This document shows positions 1 to 5,718 of a stretch of DNA of 7,293 bases, in pieces; the stretch's first letter is position 1, and each line of letters begins with the position of its first letter. A program made the position numbers and the translations under genes. The stretch spans positions 1 through 7,293 of the forward strand of contig JANRJB010000178.1 in NCBI GenBank assembly GCA_033764265.1, written 5' to 3'. The notes beneath the pieces are model-generated. The model was not told the origin of the DNA. It ran no database searches and saw nothing but the letters and a program-made list of their open reading frames with translations. Source of the DNA: VGEM01 sp033764265 (GTDB lineage: Bacteria > Pseudomonadota > Alphaproteobacteria > Rhodospirillales > Rhodospirillaceae).

Positions 1-267
1 GGCCACTCCGACGCCGCGTTCATGCTCGGCTGGATTCATCAGATGGGAGAGACTGGGAAAATCGACTACGAGCAGGCGGCCAACTGGTATCGCAAGGCCA
101 GCGAGACCGTGTTGAATCAAAAAGCCCAGTTCAACTTGCGCGGGATGATTGAAGCGGGTCAGGTCCGGTGGCAGAACGGCGACCCCGGACAGCCGCCGGA
201 AGTAACGCCCGATAAAGCGCCCGCATCTCCGACGACAACCTTGCGGAGCGCCAGTCAAAGCGGCTAA
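1..267 (+). CDS. Sel1-repeat (SLR/TPR-like) protein, C-terminal fragment
   Basis: The reading frame is open from base 1 to a TAA at 265-267, so the start lies left of the window; 88 codons are visible. The first ~36 residues fit a Sel1-like repeat: small residues and an aromatic in SDAAFMLGWIHQMG, then the closing helix YEQAANWYRKAS. Sel1 repeats are alpha/alpha hairpins related to TPRs that build protein-binding scaffolds; many such proteins are exported or act in stress signalling and cell-envelope processes, but the partner here cannot be told. After the repeat the chain passes through a short helical stretch into a Pro/Thr/Ser-rich, probably disordered tail (from about residue 59). Any ATG inside the fragment (for example at 22) is internal to the repeat and unlikely to be the true start. 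The family call is fairly secure; the function is unknown. Confidence 0.75.
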   Translation, partial: GHSDAAFMLGWIHQMGETGKIDYEQAANWYRKASETVLNQKAQFNLRGMIEAGQVRWQNGDPGQPPEVTPDKAPASPTTTLRSASQSG

Positions 268-309
268 GTCCGCGGCTTGCCCAAAACGCCGACAGCCAGG
301 ATTTGCGTC

Positions 310-540
310 ATGAGCCCTGAGATGATGATCAGCCTTGGGCTACTCGTGCTCGAAGCCGGGTTGATCGCGTTGTGCATCCTGGATCAACGCAAGCCGCCCG
401 ATCCGCTCAAGCCGCGTCTATTGCCGACAAAGTGGATTCTGCCGATCCTGGTGGTGGCGTTCTTGGCGACGTTGGCGCACGTGCTCACGCTGCTCACCGG
501 CCAACAGGTCCAGCCGCGCCGAATGAAGGGCATGGGATAA
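310..540 (+). CDS. Small two-helix membrane protein, unknown function
   Basis: This is a 76-residue protein of no family I recognise. The start ATG at 310 has an AGGA at 298-301 eight bases upstream; a TTG at 277 would lengthen it by 11 residues but lacks comparable support. Two hydrophobic segments are visible: about residues 6-24 (ISLGLLVLEAGLIALCIL) and about 41-64 (KWILPILVVAFLATLAHVL...). They are joined by a polar, proline-rich linker (DQRKPPDPLKPRLLP), and the tail is basic (QPRRMKGMG). By the positive-inside rule both the linker and the tail carry positive charge, so topology is ambiguous. It lies 42 bases after the Sel1 gene on the same strand and could share its transcript. It ends just before the metZ promoter. 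Coding status rests on the ribosome site and the coherent membrane pattern; function is unassigned. Confidence 0.6.
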   Translation: MSPEMMISLGLLVLEAGLIALCILDQRKPPDPLKPRLLPTKWILPILVVAFLATLAHVLTLLTGQQVQPRRMKGMG

Positions 541-551
541 TCTCTGGCGGC

Positions 552-580
552 TTGACCGCGGCGCGCCGACGGGTTACCAC
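552..580 (+). promoter_or_regulatory. Probable sigma70 promoter of metZ
   Basis: TTGACC (552-557) and TACCAC (575-580) are separated by 17 bases. The -35 is a good match and the -10 a partial one (T, A and A of TATAAT), as is common in alphaproteobacteria. Transcription would start near 586-588, exactly at the 5' edge of the SAM-II riboswitch fold at 589; this positional agreement is the main support. Confidence 0.55.
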
Positions 581-588
581 CCCGGTAC

Positions 589-639
589 CGTGGAATTTGA
601 TGACCGGATTGCGGCCACGTTAAAAACCGCTAAAAGGTC
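589..639 (+). promoter_or_regulatory. SAM-II riboswitch (metA-type) upstream of metZ
   Basis: The sequence has the hallmark of the SAM-II class, an H-type pseudoknot that binds S-adenosylmethionine. Stem P1 pairs CGTGG (589-593) with CCACG (615-619). The loop carries ATTTGATGACCGGATTGC (595-612), close to the conserved loop of the class. Downstream comes the A-rich strand and GCTAAAAGG (629-637). The pseudoknot stem P2 pairs GACC (602-605) with GGTC (636-639). SAM-II elements are known upstream of metA, metX and metZ-type genes mainly in Alphaproteobacteria, which matches the gene found here. High SAM is expected to stabilise the pseudoknot and lower metZ expression. The next element is an intrinsic terminator ten bases downstream, which suggests control by premature termination rather than by hiding the ribosome site, which is ~85 bases away. 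Confidence 0.88.
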
Positions 640-648
640 GAGGGTGCG

Positions 649-686
649 AGCCCCCGCCGTTTCCGGTCGGGGGCTTTTTTGTTTTT
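649..686 (+). terminator. Intrinsic terminator in the metZ leader
   Basis: AGCCCCCG (649-656) pairs perfectly with CGGGGGCT (668-675). There is a further CCG/CGG inner stem (657-659 with 664-666, T667 bulged), and a T tract follows (675-680, then G and five more T). It sits between the SAM-II fold and the metZ ribosome site, so it is best read as the expression platform of the riboswitch. An alternative pairing of 637-644 with 651-658 (six G-C pairs, two mismatches) would break both the P2 strand and the terminator arm, and could be the antiterminator. The terminator is seen in the sequence; the coupling to SAM is inference. Confidence 0.85.
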
Positions 687-737
687 GTTGCCCGGGCCCC
701 GGGGCGCACGCGGCGAACCAGGCGAAGGATCACGCCC

Positions 738-1931
738 ATGACCATCGATTACGCGGCCCAGCGGCACTGGGCGCCGGAAACCCAGGCGGTGCGCGGCGGA
801 CTTGAACGCAGCCAGTTCAGCGAAACCAGCGAAGCCGTGTTCATGAACTCGGGCTACGTCTACGCCAGCGCCGAGGAGGCGGAGAACTCGTTCAACGGCA
901 CGCTGGAGCGCTTCGTCTATTCGCGCTTCCGCAACCCGACCGTGGCGATGTTCGAACGCCGCCTGGCCCTGCTGGAAGGCGCCGAGGAATGCCGCGGCAC
1001 CGCCAGCGGCATGGCCGCGGTGTTCGCCGCCCTGGCCTGCCAGTTGAGCGCGGGCGACCGGCTGGTCGCCTCGCGCGCGCTGTTCGGCTCGTGCCATTAC
1101 ATCTGCGCCGAACTGCTGCCGCGCTTCGGCGTCACGACCGAACTGGTCGACGGCCGCGACCTGGCGGCGTGGCGCAAGGCCCTGTCGACGCCGGCCAAGG
1201 CGGTGTTCCTGGAAAGCCCGTCCAACCCCGGCCTCGAAGTGATCGACGTGGCCGCGGTCTGCGCGATGGCCCATCAGGCCGGCGCGGTGGTGGTGGTGGA
1301 CAACGTGTTCGCCACGCCGATCCTGCAGAAACCGCTGACGCTGGGCGCGGACATCGTCGTCTACTCGGCCACCAAGCACATCGACGGCCAGGGCCGCTGC
1401 CTGGGCGGCGCGGTCCTGGGCACGAAAACGTTCATCGACGAGAAATTGACGCCGTTCCTGCGCCATACCGGCCCAAGCCTAAGCCCGTTCAACGCCTGGG
1501 TTCTGCTGAAGGGCCTGGAGACGCTGGACCTGCGCATGCAGCGCCACTGCGCCAACGCGCAGAAGGTCGCCGAGTTCCTGGCCCGCCAGAATCGCCTGAC
1601 CCGCGTCTTGTATCCGGGTCTGGCCAGCCATCCGCAGCACACCTTGGCCATGGCGCAGATGAGCGCGCCCGGCAATGTAGTGGCGTTCGAGGTCGACGGC
1701 GGCAAGGCCGCGGCGTTCAGGCTACTCAACGCGCTCAGGGTGATCGACATCTCCAATAACCTCGGCGACGCGAAAAGCTTGATCTGCCATCCGGCCACCA
1801 CCACCCACCAGCGCCTCAAGCCAGAAGAGCGGGCGCTGGTCGGCATTACCGACGGCTTCGTGCGCTTGTCGGTCGGACTGGAAAACCCTGACGACCTGAT
1901 CGCCGATCTGACGCGGGCCCTGGCGGCCTGA
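738..1931 (+). CDS. metZ: O-succinylhomoserine sulfhydrylase (PLP-dependent)
   Basis: This 397-residue enzyme of the Cys/Met-metabolism PLP family is expected to make homocysteine from O-succinylhomoserine and sulfide in the cytoplasm, the direct-sulfhydrylation route to methionine. Family landmarks are visible: YSRFRNPT at 61-68 (phosphate contact and substrate site), the TASGMAA turn at 88-94 that holds the PLP phosphate, VVVDN with Asp188 facing the PLP ring nitrogen, and SATKHIDGQGR with Lys213 as the Schiff-base lysine. Length fits MetZ (about 390-400) better than MetY (about 430). The ATG at 738 has AAGGA (725-729) eight bases upstream. A SAM-II riboswitch and terminator precede it, so it is presumably repressed by SAM, the pathway end product. 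Sister enzymes (cystathionine gamma-synthase, methionine gamma-lyase) share these motifs; the riboswitch and the apaG neighbour favour MetZ. Confidence 0.93.
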   Translation: MTIDYAAQRHWAPETQAVRGGLERSQFSETSEAVFMNSGYVYASAEEAENSFNGTLERFVYSRFRNPTVAMFERRLALLEGAEECRGTASGMAAVFAALACQLSAGDRLVASRALFGSCHYICAELLPRFGVTTELVDGRDLAAWRKALSTPAKAVFLESPSNPGLEVIDVAAVCAMAHQAGAVVVVDNVFATPILQKPLTLGADIVVYSATKHIDGQGRCLGGAVLGTKTFIDEKLTPFLRHTGPSLSPFNAWVLLKGLETLDLRMQRHCANAQKVAEFLARQNRLTRVLYPGLASHPQHTLAMAQMSAPGNVVAFEVDGGKAAAFRLLNALRVIDISNNLGDAKSLICHPATTTHQRLKPEERALVGITDGFVRLSVGLENPDDLIADLTRALAA

Positions 1932-2029
1932 AATGGACGCCATCCTCGCTTGGCCCCGCGTCCCTTGACGGGCAGCGGCGCAATGCGTGACAAGTTGGTT
2001 TCGCGTTACGGCGTCGGCACACTCAATTC

Positions 2030-2422
2030 ATGTACGAGAAAGTCACCCGCGACATTCTGGTGTCGGTGCGACCGTTCTACCTGGCCGAACAATCGTCGCC
2101 GGATCGCAATCATTTCGTCTGGGCGTACCGCGTCAACATCCAGAACCGCGGCGCGCAGACCGTGCAGCTGTTGAACCGCCACTGGCGCATCACCGACAAG
2201 TACGGGCGCCTGCAAGAGGTCAAGGGCCCCGGCGTGGTGGGCGAACAGCCGGTGCTGAAGCCCGGCGAGTCGTTCGAATACACCAGCGGCTGCCCGCTGG
2301 AGACGCCCTCGGGCATCATGGTCGGCACGTACGAAATGGAGTCGACCGGCGGCGAGCGATTCCTGGTGGAGATTCCGGCGTTTTCGCTGGATAGCCCGCA
2401 CGACCGTGCGGCCATCAATTGA
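2030..2422 (+). CDS. apaG: ApaG domain protein (DUF525)
   Basis: This is a full-length 130-residue ApaG. The family is a single fibronectin-III-like beta-sandwich. In enterobacteria its loss affects cobalt sensitivity and magnesium efflux (old name CorD), but the biochemical role is still unclear. Conserved blocks seen are the opening MYEKVTRDILVSVRP, WAYRVNIQN (31-39), LLNRHWRITD (47-56), the glycine-rich GPGVVGEQPVLKPGESF (66-82), YTSGCPLETPSGIMVG (84-99) and IPAFSLDSP near the end. The ATG at 2030 gives the normal family N-terminus. No clear Shine-Dalgarno is visible, and upstream in-frame sequence back to a TGA at 1988-1990 has no other start, so translation may be weakly initiated. It follows metZ by 98 bases on the same strand, a pairing I recall from other alphaproteobacteria, and probably shares its transcript. 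I see no terminator between them. Confidence 0.93.
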   Translation: MYEKVTRDILVSVRPFYLAEQSSPDRNHFVWAYRVNIQNRGAQTVQLLNRHWRITDKYGRLQEVKGPGVVGEQPVLKPGESFEYTSGCPLETPSGIMVGTYEMESTGGERFLVEIPAFSLDSPHDRAAIN

Positions 2423-2463
2423 ACTGGCCCCTGATCTAATCGCTCCGACCAACGTAAGAGTGG

Positions 2464-2489
2464 TTGCAAGCCCCCGAGCGGCTATACTT
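2464..2489 (+). promoter_or_regulatory. Possible promoter of folE
   Basis: TATACT (2484-2489) is a good -10 match. TTGCAA (2464-2469) lies upstream but at a short spacing of 14 bases, which weakens the call; shifting the -35 by one base gives 15. A start near 2496 would leave a ~67-base folE leader that contains a small GC hairpin (2504-2527). Confidence 0.35.
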
Positions 2490-2562
2490 TCATCCTGACG
2501 TGGGACGCCGTGGCCGATGGCCGCGTCGCCGCACACGCCCGACATCAAGAAGGCGACGCACC

Positions 2563-3201
2563 ATGACGCTCATCACCAAGGCCCTTTCGCCCGTGCTGCC
2601 CCGCGACCACGGCGACCGCCGTGGCGCAGCCGTCCGCCCGACCCGCGCCCAGGCCGAACAGGCCGTGCGCACGCTGCTGTTATGGGCCGGCGACAACCCG
2701 GACCGCGAAGGCCTGGTCGGCACGCCGGATCGCGTGGTGCGCTCGTACGAGGAATTCTTCGCCGGTTACGGCCAGGACCCCGAGGCGATCCTGCGCACCA
2801 CCTTCGAGGAGGTCGAAGGCTACGACGAGATGGTGCTGCTGCGCGACATCCCGTTCCAAAGCCACTGCGAACACCACATGGTGCCGATCATCGGCAAGGC
2901 GCACGTGGCCTATCTGCCCAACAACCGGGTGGTCGGCATCTCGAAGCTGGCGCGCGTGGTCGAGGCCTACGCCAAGCGGCTGCAGATCCAGGAGAAGATG
3001 ACCGCGCAGGTCGCCAACGCCATCAACAACGTGCTCAGCCCCAAGGGCGTGGCGGTGGTGGTGGAAGGCGAGCACCAGTGCATGACGACGCGCGGCGTGA
3101 ACAAGCCGGGCGTCAGCATGGTGACCTCCACCATGCTGGGCGCGTTCCGTACCGACCCGTCGACGCGGCGCGAGTTCCTGGCCCTGATCGGCCAGTCGTA
3201 A
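2563..3201 (+). CDS. folE: GTP cyclohydrolase I
   Basis: This 212-residue type I enzyme (FolE/GCYH-IA) is expected to convert GTP to 7,8-dihydroneopterin triphosphate, the entry step to tetrahydrofolate and other pterins. It normally works as a toroidal decamer in the cytoplasm. The zinc site is complete: Cys102 and His105 in SHCEHHMVP, and Cys173 in HQCMTTRG, with His171 at the position expected for the general acid. Other conserved parts are GLVGTPDRV (50-58), VGISKLARVVEAYAKRLQIQ (124-143), LTxQ-type EKMTAQVANAI, and GEHQCM. The ATG at 2563 has AAGAAGG ending at 2553, nine bases away. A reading frame open back to 2464 would add 33 Arg-rich residues unlike the family, so I reject it. The first ~25 residues are a variable leader. 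The 3' end faces the convergent exported-protein gene across only 15 bases. Confidence 0.96.
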   Translation: MTLITKALSPVLPRDHGDRRGAAVRPTRAQAEQAVRTLLLWAGDNPDREGLVGTPDRVVRSYEEFFAGYGQDPEAILRTTFEEVEGYDEMVLLRDIPFQSHCEHHMVPIIGKAHVAYLPNNRVVGISKLARVVEAYAKRLQIQEKMTAQVANAINNVLSPKGVAVVVEGEHQCMTTRGVNKPGVSMVTSTMLGAFRTDPSTRREFLALIGQS

Positions 3202-3216
3202 GCCCGCGCGACCGGC

Positions 3217-3798
3217 TCAGCGCAGGTACTGCCCTAGGTTCTGGCGGATCGGACCGGCAAGGCCATCGTCGAGCGCGGCGAACGTGCCGTTGACCATCGC
3301 CGCCCAGGCGGCGCGCTTGTCGGCGGTGGTCGCGCCTTCCAGCAAGGTTTGCGACTGCTTCGAGGTGCCCTGGGCGGCGGCCAGCGTCGTGCCGTTGGCG
3401 TCGATCAATGCGACCTCGATGGTCAGCGTGGCGTCGTACTGCACCGATTGCTCTTTCTTGAACCAGCCGCCGATGCCGCGCTTGATCGGCAGCACCTGTT
3501 CGACGATGGCGCCCTCGCGCAGCGTGACCCGCAGCGTATTCACGCTGGCCCCGGTCGGCCGAAAGCGGGCCGTGGCCCAGGCCTGGATGGCCTGTCCGTA
3601 GGGCATCGGCGCGAGATGGCCGACGCTGGGGTACTCGGTGGGCGGGGCGTTCTCGACGCGCACGTCGAGCGCCGAAACGTCGGCCTGATACGACGGACCG
3701 GTCGTGAAGTCGGGTGCGGCGGCCTCTTGCGCGAAAGCCAGGCGCGCCGGCACGGCAAGCGCCATGACGACAGTCAGCAAGGCGGCAAATCTCGTCAT
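3217..3798 (-). CDS. Small exported (periplasmic) protein, unknown function
   Basis: This is a 193-residue protein with a clear Sec signal peptide. It has MTRF, then a hydrophobic core at residues 5-17 and an AFA|QEA-type cleavage site near residue 23; there is no lipobox cysteine, so it should be soluble in the periplasm or loosely envelope-bound. The mature part is alpha/beta-looking: MPYGQAIQAWATARFRPTG (65-83), strand-rich VNTLRVTLREGAIVEQVLP, then GIGGWFKKEQSVQYDATLTIEVAL and a C-terminal helical end (AAWAAMVNGTFAALDDGL). I believe related proteins occur beside hslO in Rhodospirillales but cannot name a family. A GGAG (complement of 3807-3810) lies eight bases before the ATG at 3798. It is last in the argD-argF-hslO run, 42 bases after hslO, so it is probably co-transcribed. 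No catalytic motif or metal site is evident. Confidence 0.82.
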   Translation of the reverse strand: MTRFAALLTVVMALAVPARLAFAQEAAAPDFTTGPSYQADVSALDVRVENAPPTEYPSVGHLAPMPYGQAIQAWATARFRPTGASVNTLRVTLREGAIVEQVLPIKRGIGGWFKKEQSVQYDATLTIEVALIDANGTTLAAAQGTSKQSQTLLEGATTADKRAAWAAMVNGTFAALDDGLAGPIRQNLGQYLR

Positions 3799-3840
3799 CG
3801 GGGGCGCTCCGTGGGTTCGCGGAATTTCGCGTCGGCCAGC

Positions 3841-4806
3841 CTAGCGCGTTGTAGCGTGCAGCCGGTCGATATCCTGCAGAGAATAAACGTAGTCCGTCCG
3901 GCAGAATTCACAAGTCATGCGCACCACGCCATCATCGGCCAGCGCCTTGATTTCATCCATCGGAAATGAGGCAAGAATGCGTTCGCTGCGGGCGCGCGAG
4001 CAGCGACAGCCGGCGGCATAGCGCCGCGCCGGCGCCTCCGAGACGCCGACGGTGGCGAACAGGCGATGCAATAGCCGATCGGCCGGCAGCGCGTCGCTCA
4101 CCAGTTCGGCGTCGGATACGCTGCCCATCAGGATGACCGCGGTGCGCCAGGCGTCGTCCCACTCGTCGTCGGACACGGCCTCGGTCAGGGCCGTGCGCGG
4201 CAGCCGCTGCAACACCAGGCCCGCCGCCCGCCAACGCGGGACCGTCGGATCGGGCGGCAACACCGCGATGCGCAAGGCGGAGGCGACCTGTTCGGATTGC
4301 TGGAAGTAGTGGTGCACCGCCTCGGGCAGCGTGGCGCCGTCGAGCGCGACGATGCCCTGGTAGCGGTCGGTATCGGGGCCCTGATCGACGGTGAACGACA
4401 AGTGCCCGTTGCCCAACAGGCGCGGCGTCAGGTTGCCCGGCCGGCCCTGCGCCTTGGCTTTCGCCAGGGCTTTGGTCAGGCGGCCATTGTCGAACTTGAC
4501 GCAGCCGCGCACCTGACCGCGCGAGGTGATGTCGACCACCAGTGTGTGTACCGGCCCGTCGCCCTGAACCTGAAGCGTGAAAATACCGTCGTACTTGAGG
4601 CCCGAGGCCAACGCGACGCTGGCCACCAGCGCCTGGCCCAACAGCTCGCCGACCGGCACCGGGTCGCCATGGCGAGCCAGAATGTCGTGCGCGGCGACCG
4701 AACACCGCGCCAGACGTCCGCGGATCGCCCCGCCGCCCAGCACGAACGGCTGGCAGGTGTCGCCGGGACCCGCCGCCGCCGGCTCCGGCGTCAGGTCATG
4801 CACCAC
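3841..4806 (-). CDS. hslO: Hsp33 redox-regulated holdase chaperone
   Basis: This 321-residue Hsp33 is a cytoplasmic chaperone that is inactive when reduced and zinc-bound, and is switched on by oxidation plus unfolding to hold aggregation-prone proteins. The C-terminal redox switch is complete: Cys267-x-Cys269, 29 residues, then Cys299-x-x-Cys302, which fits the family CxC-x(27-32)-CxxC pattern. The N-terminal domain shows GRLARCSVAAHDILARHGDPVPVGELLGQAL and GDGPVHTLVVD. The frame stays open far upstream, but that part lies inside argF and is Arg/Gly-rich shadow. I chose the GTG at 4806, which has AAAAGGG (complement of 4816-4822) nine bases upstream; the adjacent GTG at 4803 is possible. No ATG is available near the expected N-terminus. 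It overlaps the argF 3' end by 16 bases, indicating translational coupling. Confidence 0.94.
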   Translation of the reverse strand: MVHDLTPEPAAAGPGDTCQPFVLGGGAIRGRLARCSVAAHDILARHGDPVPVGELLGQALVASVALASGLKYDGIFTLQVQGDGPVHTLVVDITSRGQVRGCVKFDNGRLTKALAKAKAQGRPGNLTPRLLGNGHLSFTVDQGPDTDRYQGIVALDGATLPEAVHHYFQQSEQVASALRIAVLPPDPTVPRWRAAGLVLQRLPRTALTEAVSDDEWDDAWRTAVILMGSVSDAELVSDALPADRLLHRLFATVGVSEAPARRYAAGCRCSRARSERILASFPMDEIKALADDGVVRMTCEFCRTDYVYSLQDIDRLHATTR

Positions 4807-5702
4807 AACAGCACGCCCTTTTGCGCATGGAGGCGGTTCTCGGCCTCGTCCCACACCGCCGATTGCGGCCCGTCGATCACGTCGGCGGTGACTTCCTCGC
4901 CGCGATGAGCCGGCAGGCAATGCAGGAATACCGCATCCCGCTGCGCGTGCGCCATCAGGGCAGCGTTGACCTGAAACGGTCGCAACAGGTTGTGACGGTT
5001 GCCGGCCTCGTCGCCCATCGACACCCAGGTATCGGTGGTGACGCAATCCGCACCGCTCACCGCCGCCACCGGATCGCGCGTCAGCGTCACTTTGGCCCGT
5101 CGCGCCTTGGCCCAGGCCAGCACTTCGGAGCGCGGGTCGAGGCCGGCCGGGCAGGCGAGCCGAAGCTCGAAGCCGAACTGTCCGGCGGCATGAATCCAGC
5201 TGGCCGCGACGTTGTTGCCGTCGCCGCACCACGCCACGACGCTTTTCTCGATCGGCCCGCGACGCTCTTCGTAGGTCATGATGTCGGCCATGATCTGGCA
5301 CGGATGGGAATCGTCGGTCAGGCCGTTGATGACCGGCACCGTGGCGTGAGCCGCCAACTCCTCCAGCTTCGCCGCCGCGGTGGTGCGGATCATGATCGCG
5401 TCGACGTAGCGCGACAGCACCCGGGCGGTGTCGGCGATCGACTCGCCGCGGCCGAGCTGGGTGTCCTGCGGCGACAGCGAGATCGCCGAGCCGCCCAGCT
5501 GCTGAATGCCGACCTGAAACGATACCCGCGTACGGGTCGACGGCTTCTCGAACACCAGCGCCAGCGTCTTGCCGGCCAGGGGGCGCGACGGAGTGCCGCG
5601 CTCGCGCTTCAGACTCGCCCCCAGGTCGAGCACGCGGCGCAGCGTGGCGGCGTCGAACCGGTCGAGGTCGATGAAATGCTTGGGCGAACTGTTGGGCGCC
5701 AT
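4791..5702 (-). CDS. argF: Ornithine carbamoyltransferase (anabolic)
   Basis: This 303-residue enzyme transfers the carbamoyl group from carbamoyl phosphate to ornithine to give citrulline in arginine synthesis; family members are usually cytoplasmic trimers. Diagnostic motifs are all present: the carbamoyl-phosphate loop STRTR (55-59), HPCQ (133-136), DTWVSMG (224-230) for ornithine binding, and HCLPAHRGEEV (261-271) with the catalytic Cys262. The SMG and HCLP signatures separate it from aspartate carbamoyltransferase. The ATG at 5702 has AGGAG (complement of 5709-5713) six bases upstream. It begins 16 bases after argD and its last codons overlap hslO, so argD-argF-hslO reads as one operon. 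The anabolic assignment rests on the argD neighbour; catabolic versions usually sit with arcA or arcC, which are not seen here. Confidence 0.96.
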   Translation of the reverse strand: MAPNSSPKHFIDLDRFDAATLRRVLDLGASLKRERGTPSRPLAGKTLALVFEKPSTRTRVSFQVGIQQLGGSAISLSPQDTQLGRGESIADTARVLSRYVDAIMIRTTAAAKLEELAAHATVPVINGLTDDSHPCQIMADIMTYEERRGPIEKSVVAWCGDGNNVAASWIHAAGQFGFELRLACPAGLDPRSEVLAWAKARRAKVTLTRDPVAAVSGADCVTTDTWVSMGDEAGNRHNLLRPFQVNAALMAHAQRDAVFLHCLPAHRGEEVTADVIDGPQSAVWDEAENRLHAQKGVLLWCMT

Positions 5703-5718
5703 GGCCCGCTCCTACGAC

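Noticed and set aside
630..1466. A 278-codon minus-strand open frame over the start of metZ
   Set aside because: It is antisense to metZ and also crosses the riboswitch terminator; the product is Arg/Ala/Gly/His-rich with no family features.
1965..1993. A separate apaG promoter with TTGACG at 1965-1970
   Set aside because: The -35-like box is followed at 17 bases by TGACAA, a poor -10; co-transcription with metZ is simpler.
2464..2562. 33-residue N-terminal extension of folE
   Set aside because: It is Arg/Pro-rich, overlaps the candidate promoter and leader hairpin, and the ATG at 2563 has a good Shine-Dalgarno.
4807..5301. N-terminal extension of hslO to a 486-codon frame
   Set aside because: The extra 165 codons lie within argF, are Arg-rich and out of keeping with Hsp33 length (about 290-320); the GTG at 4806 gives the normal N-terminus.
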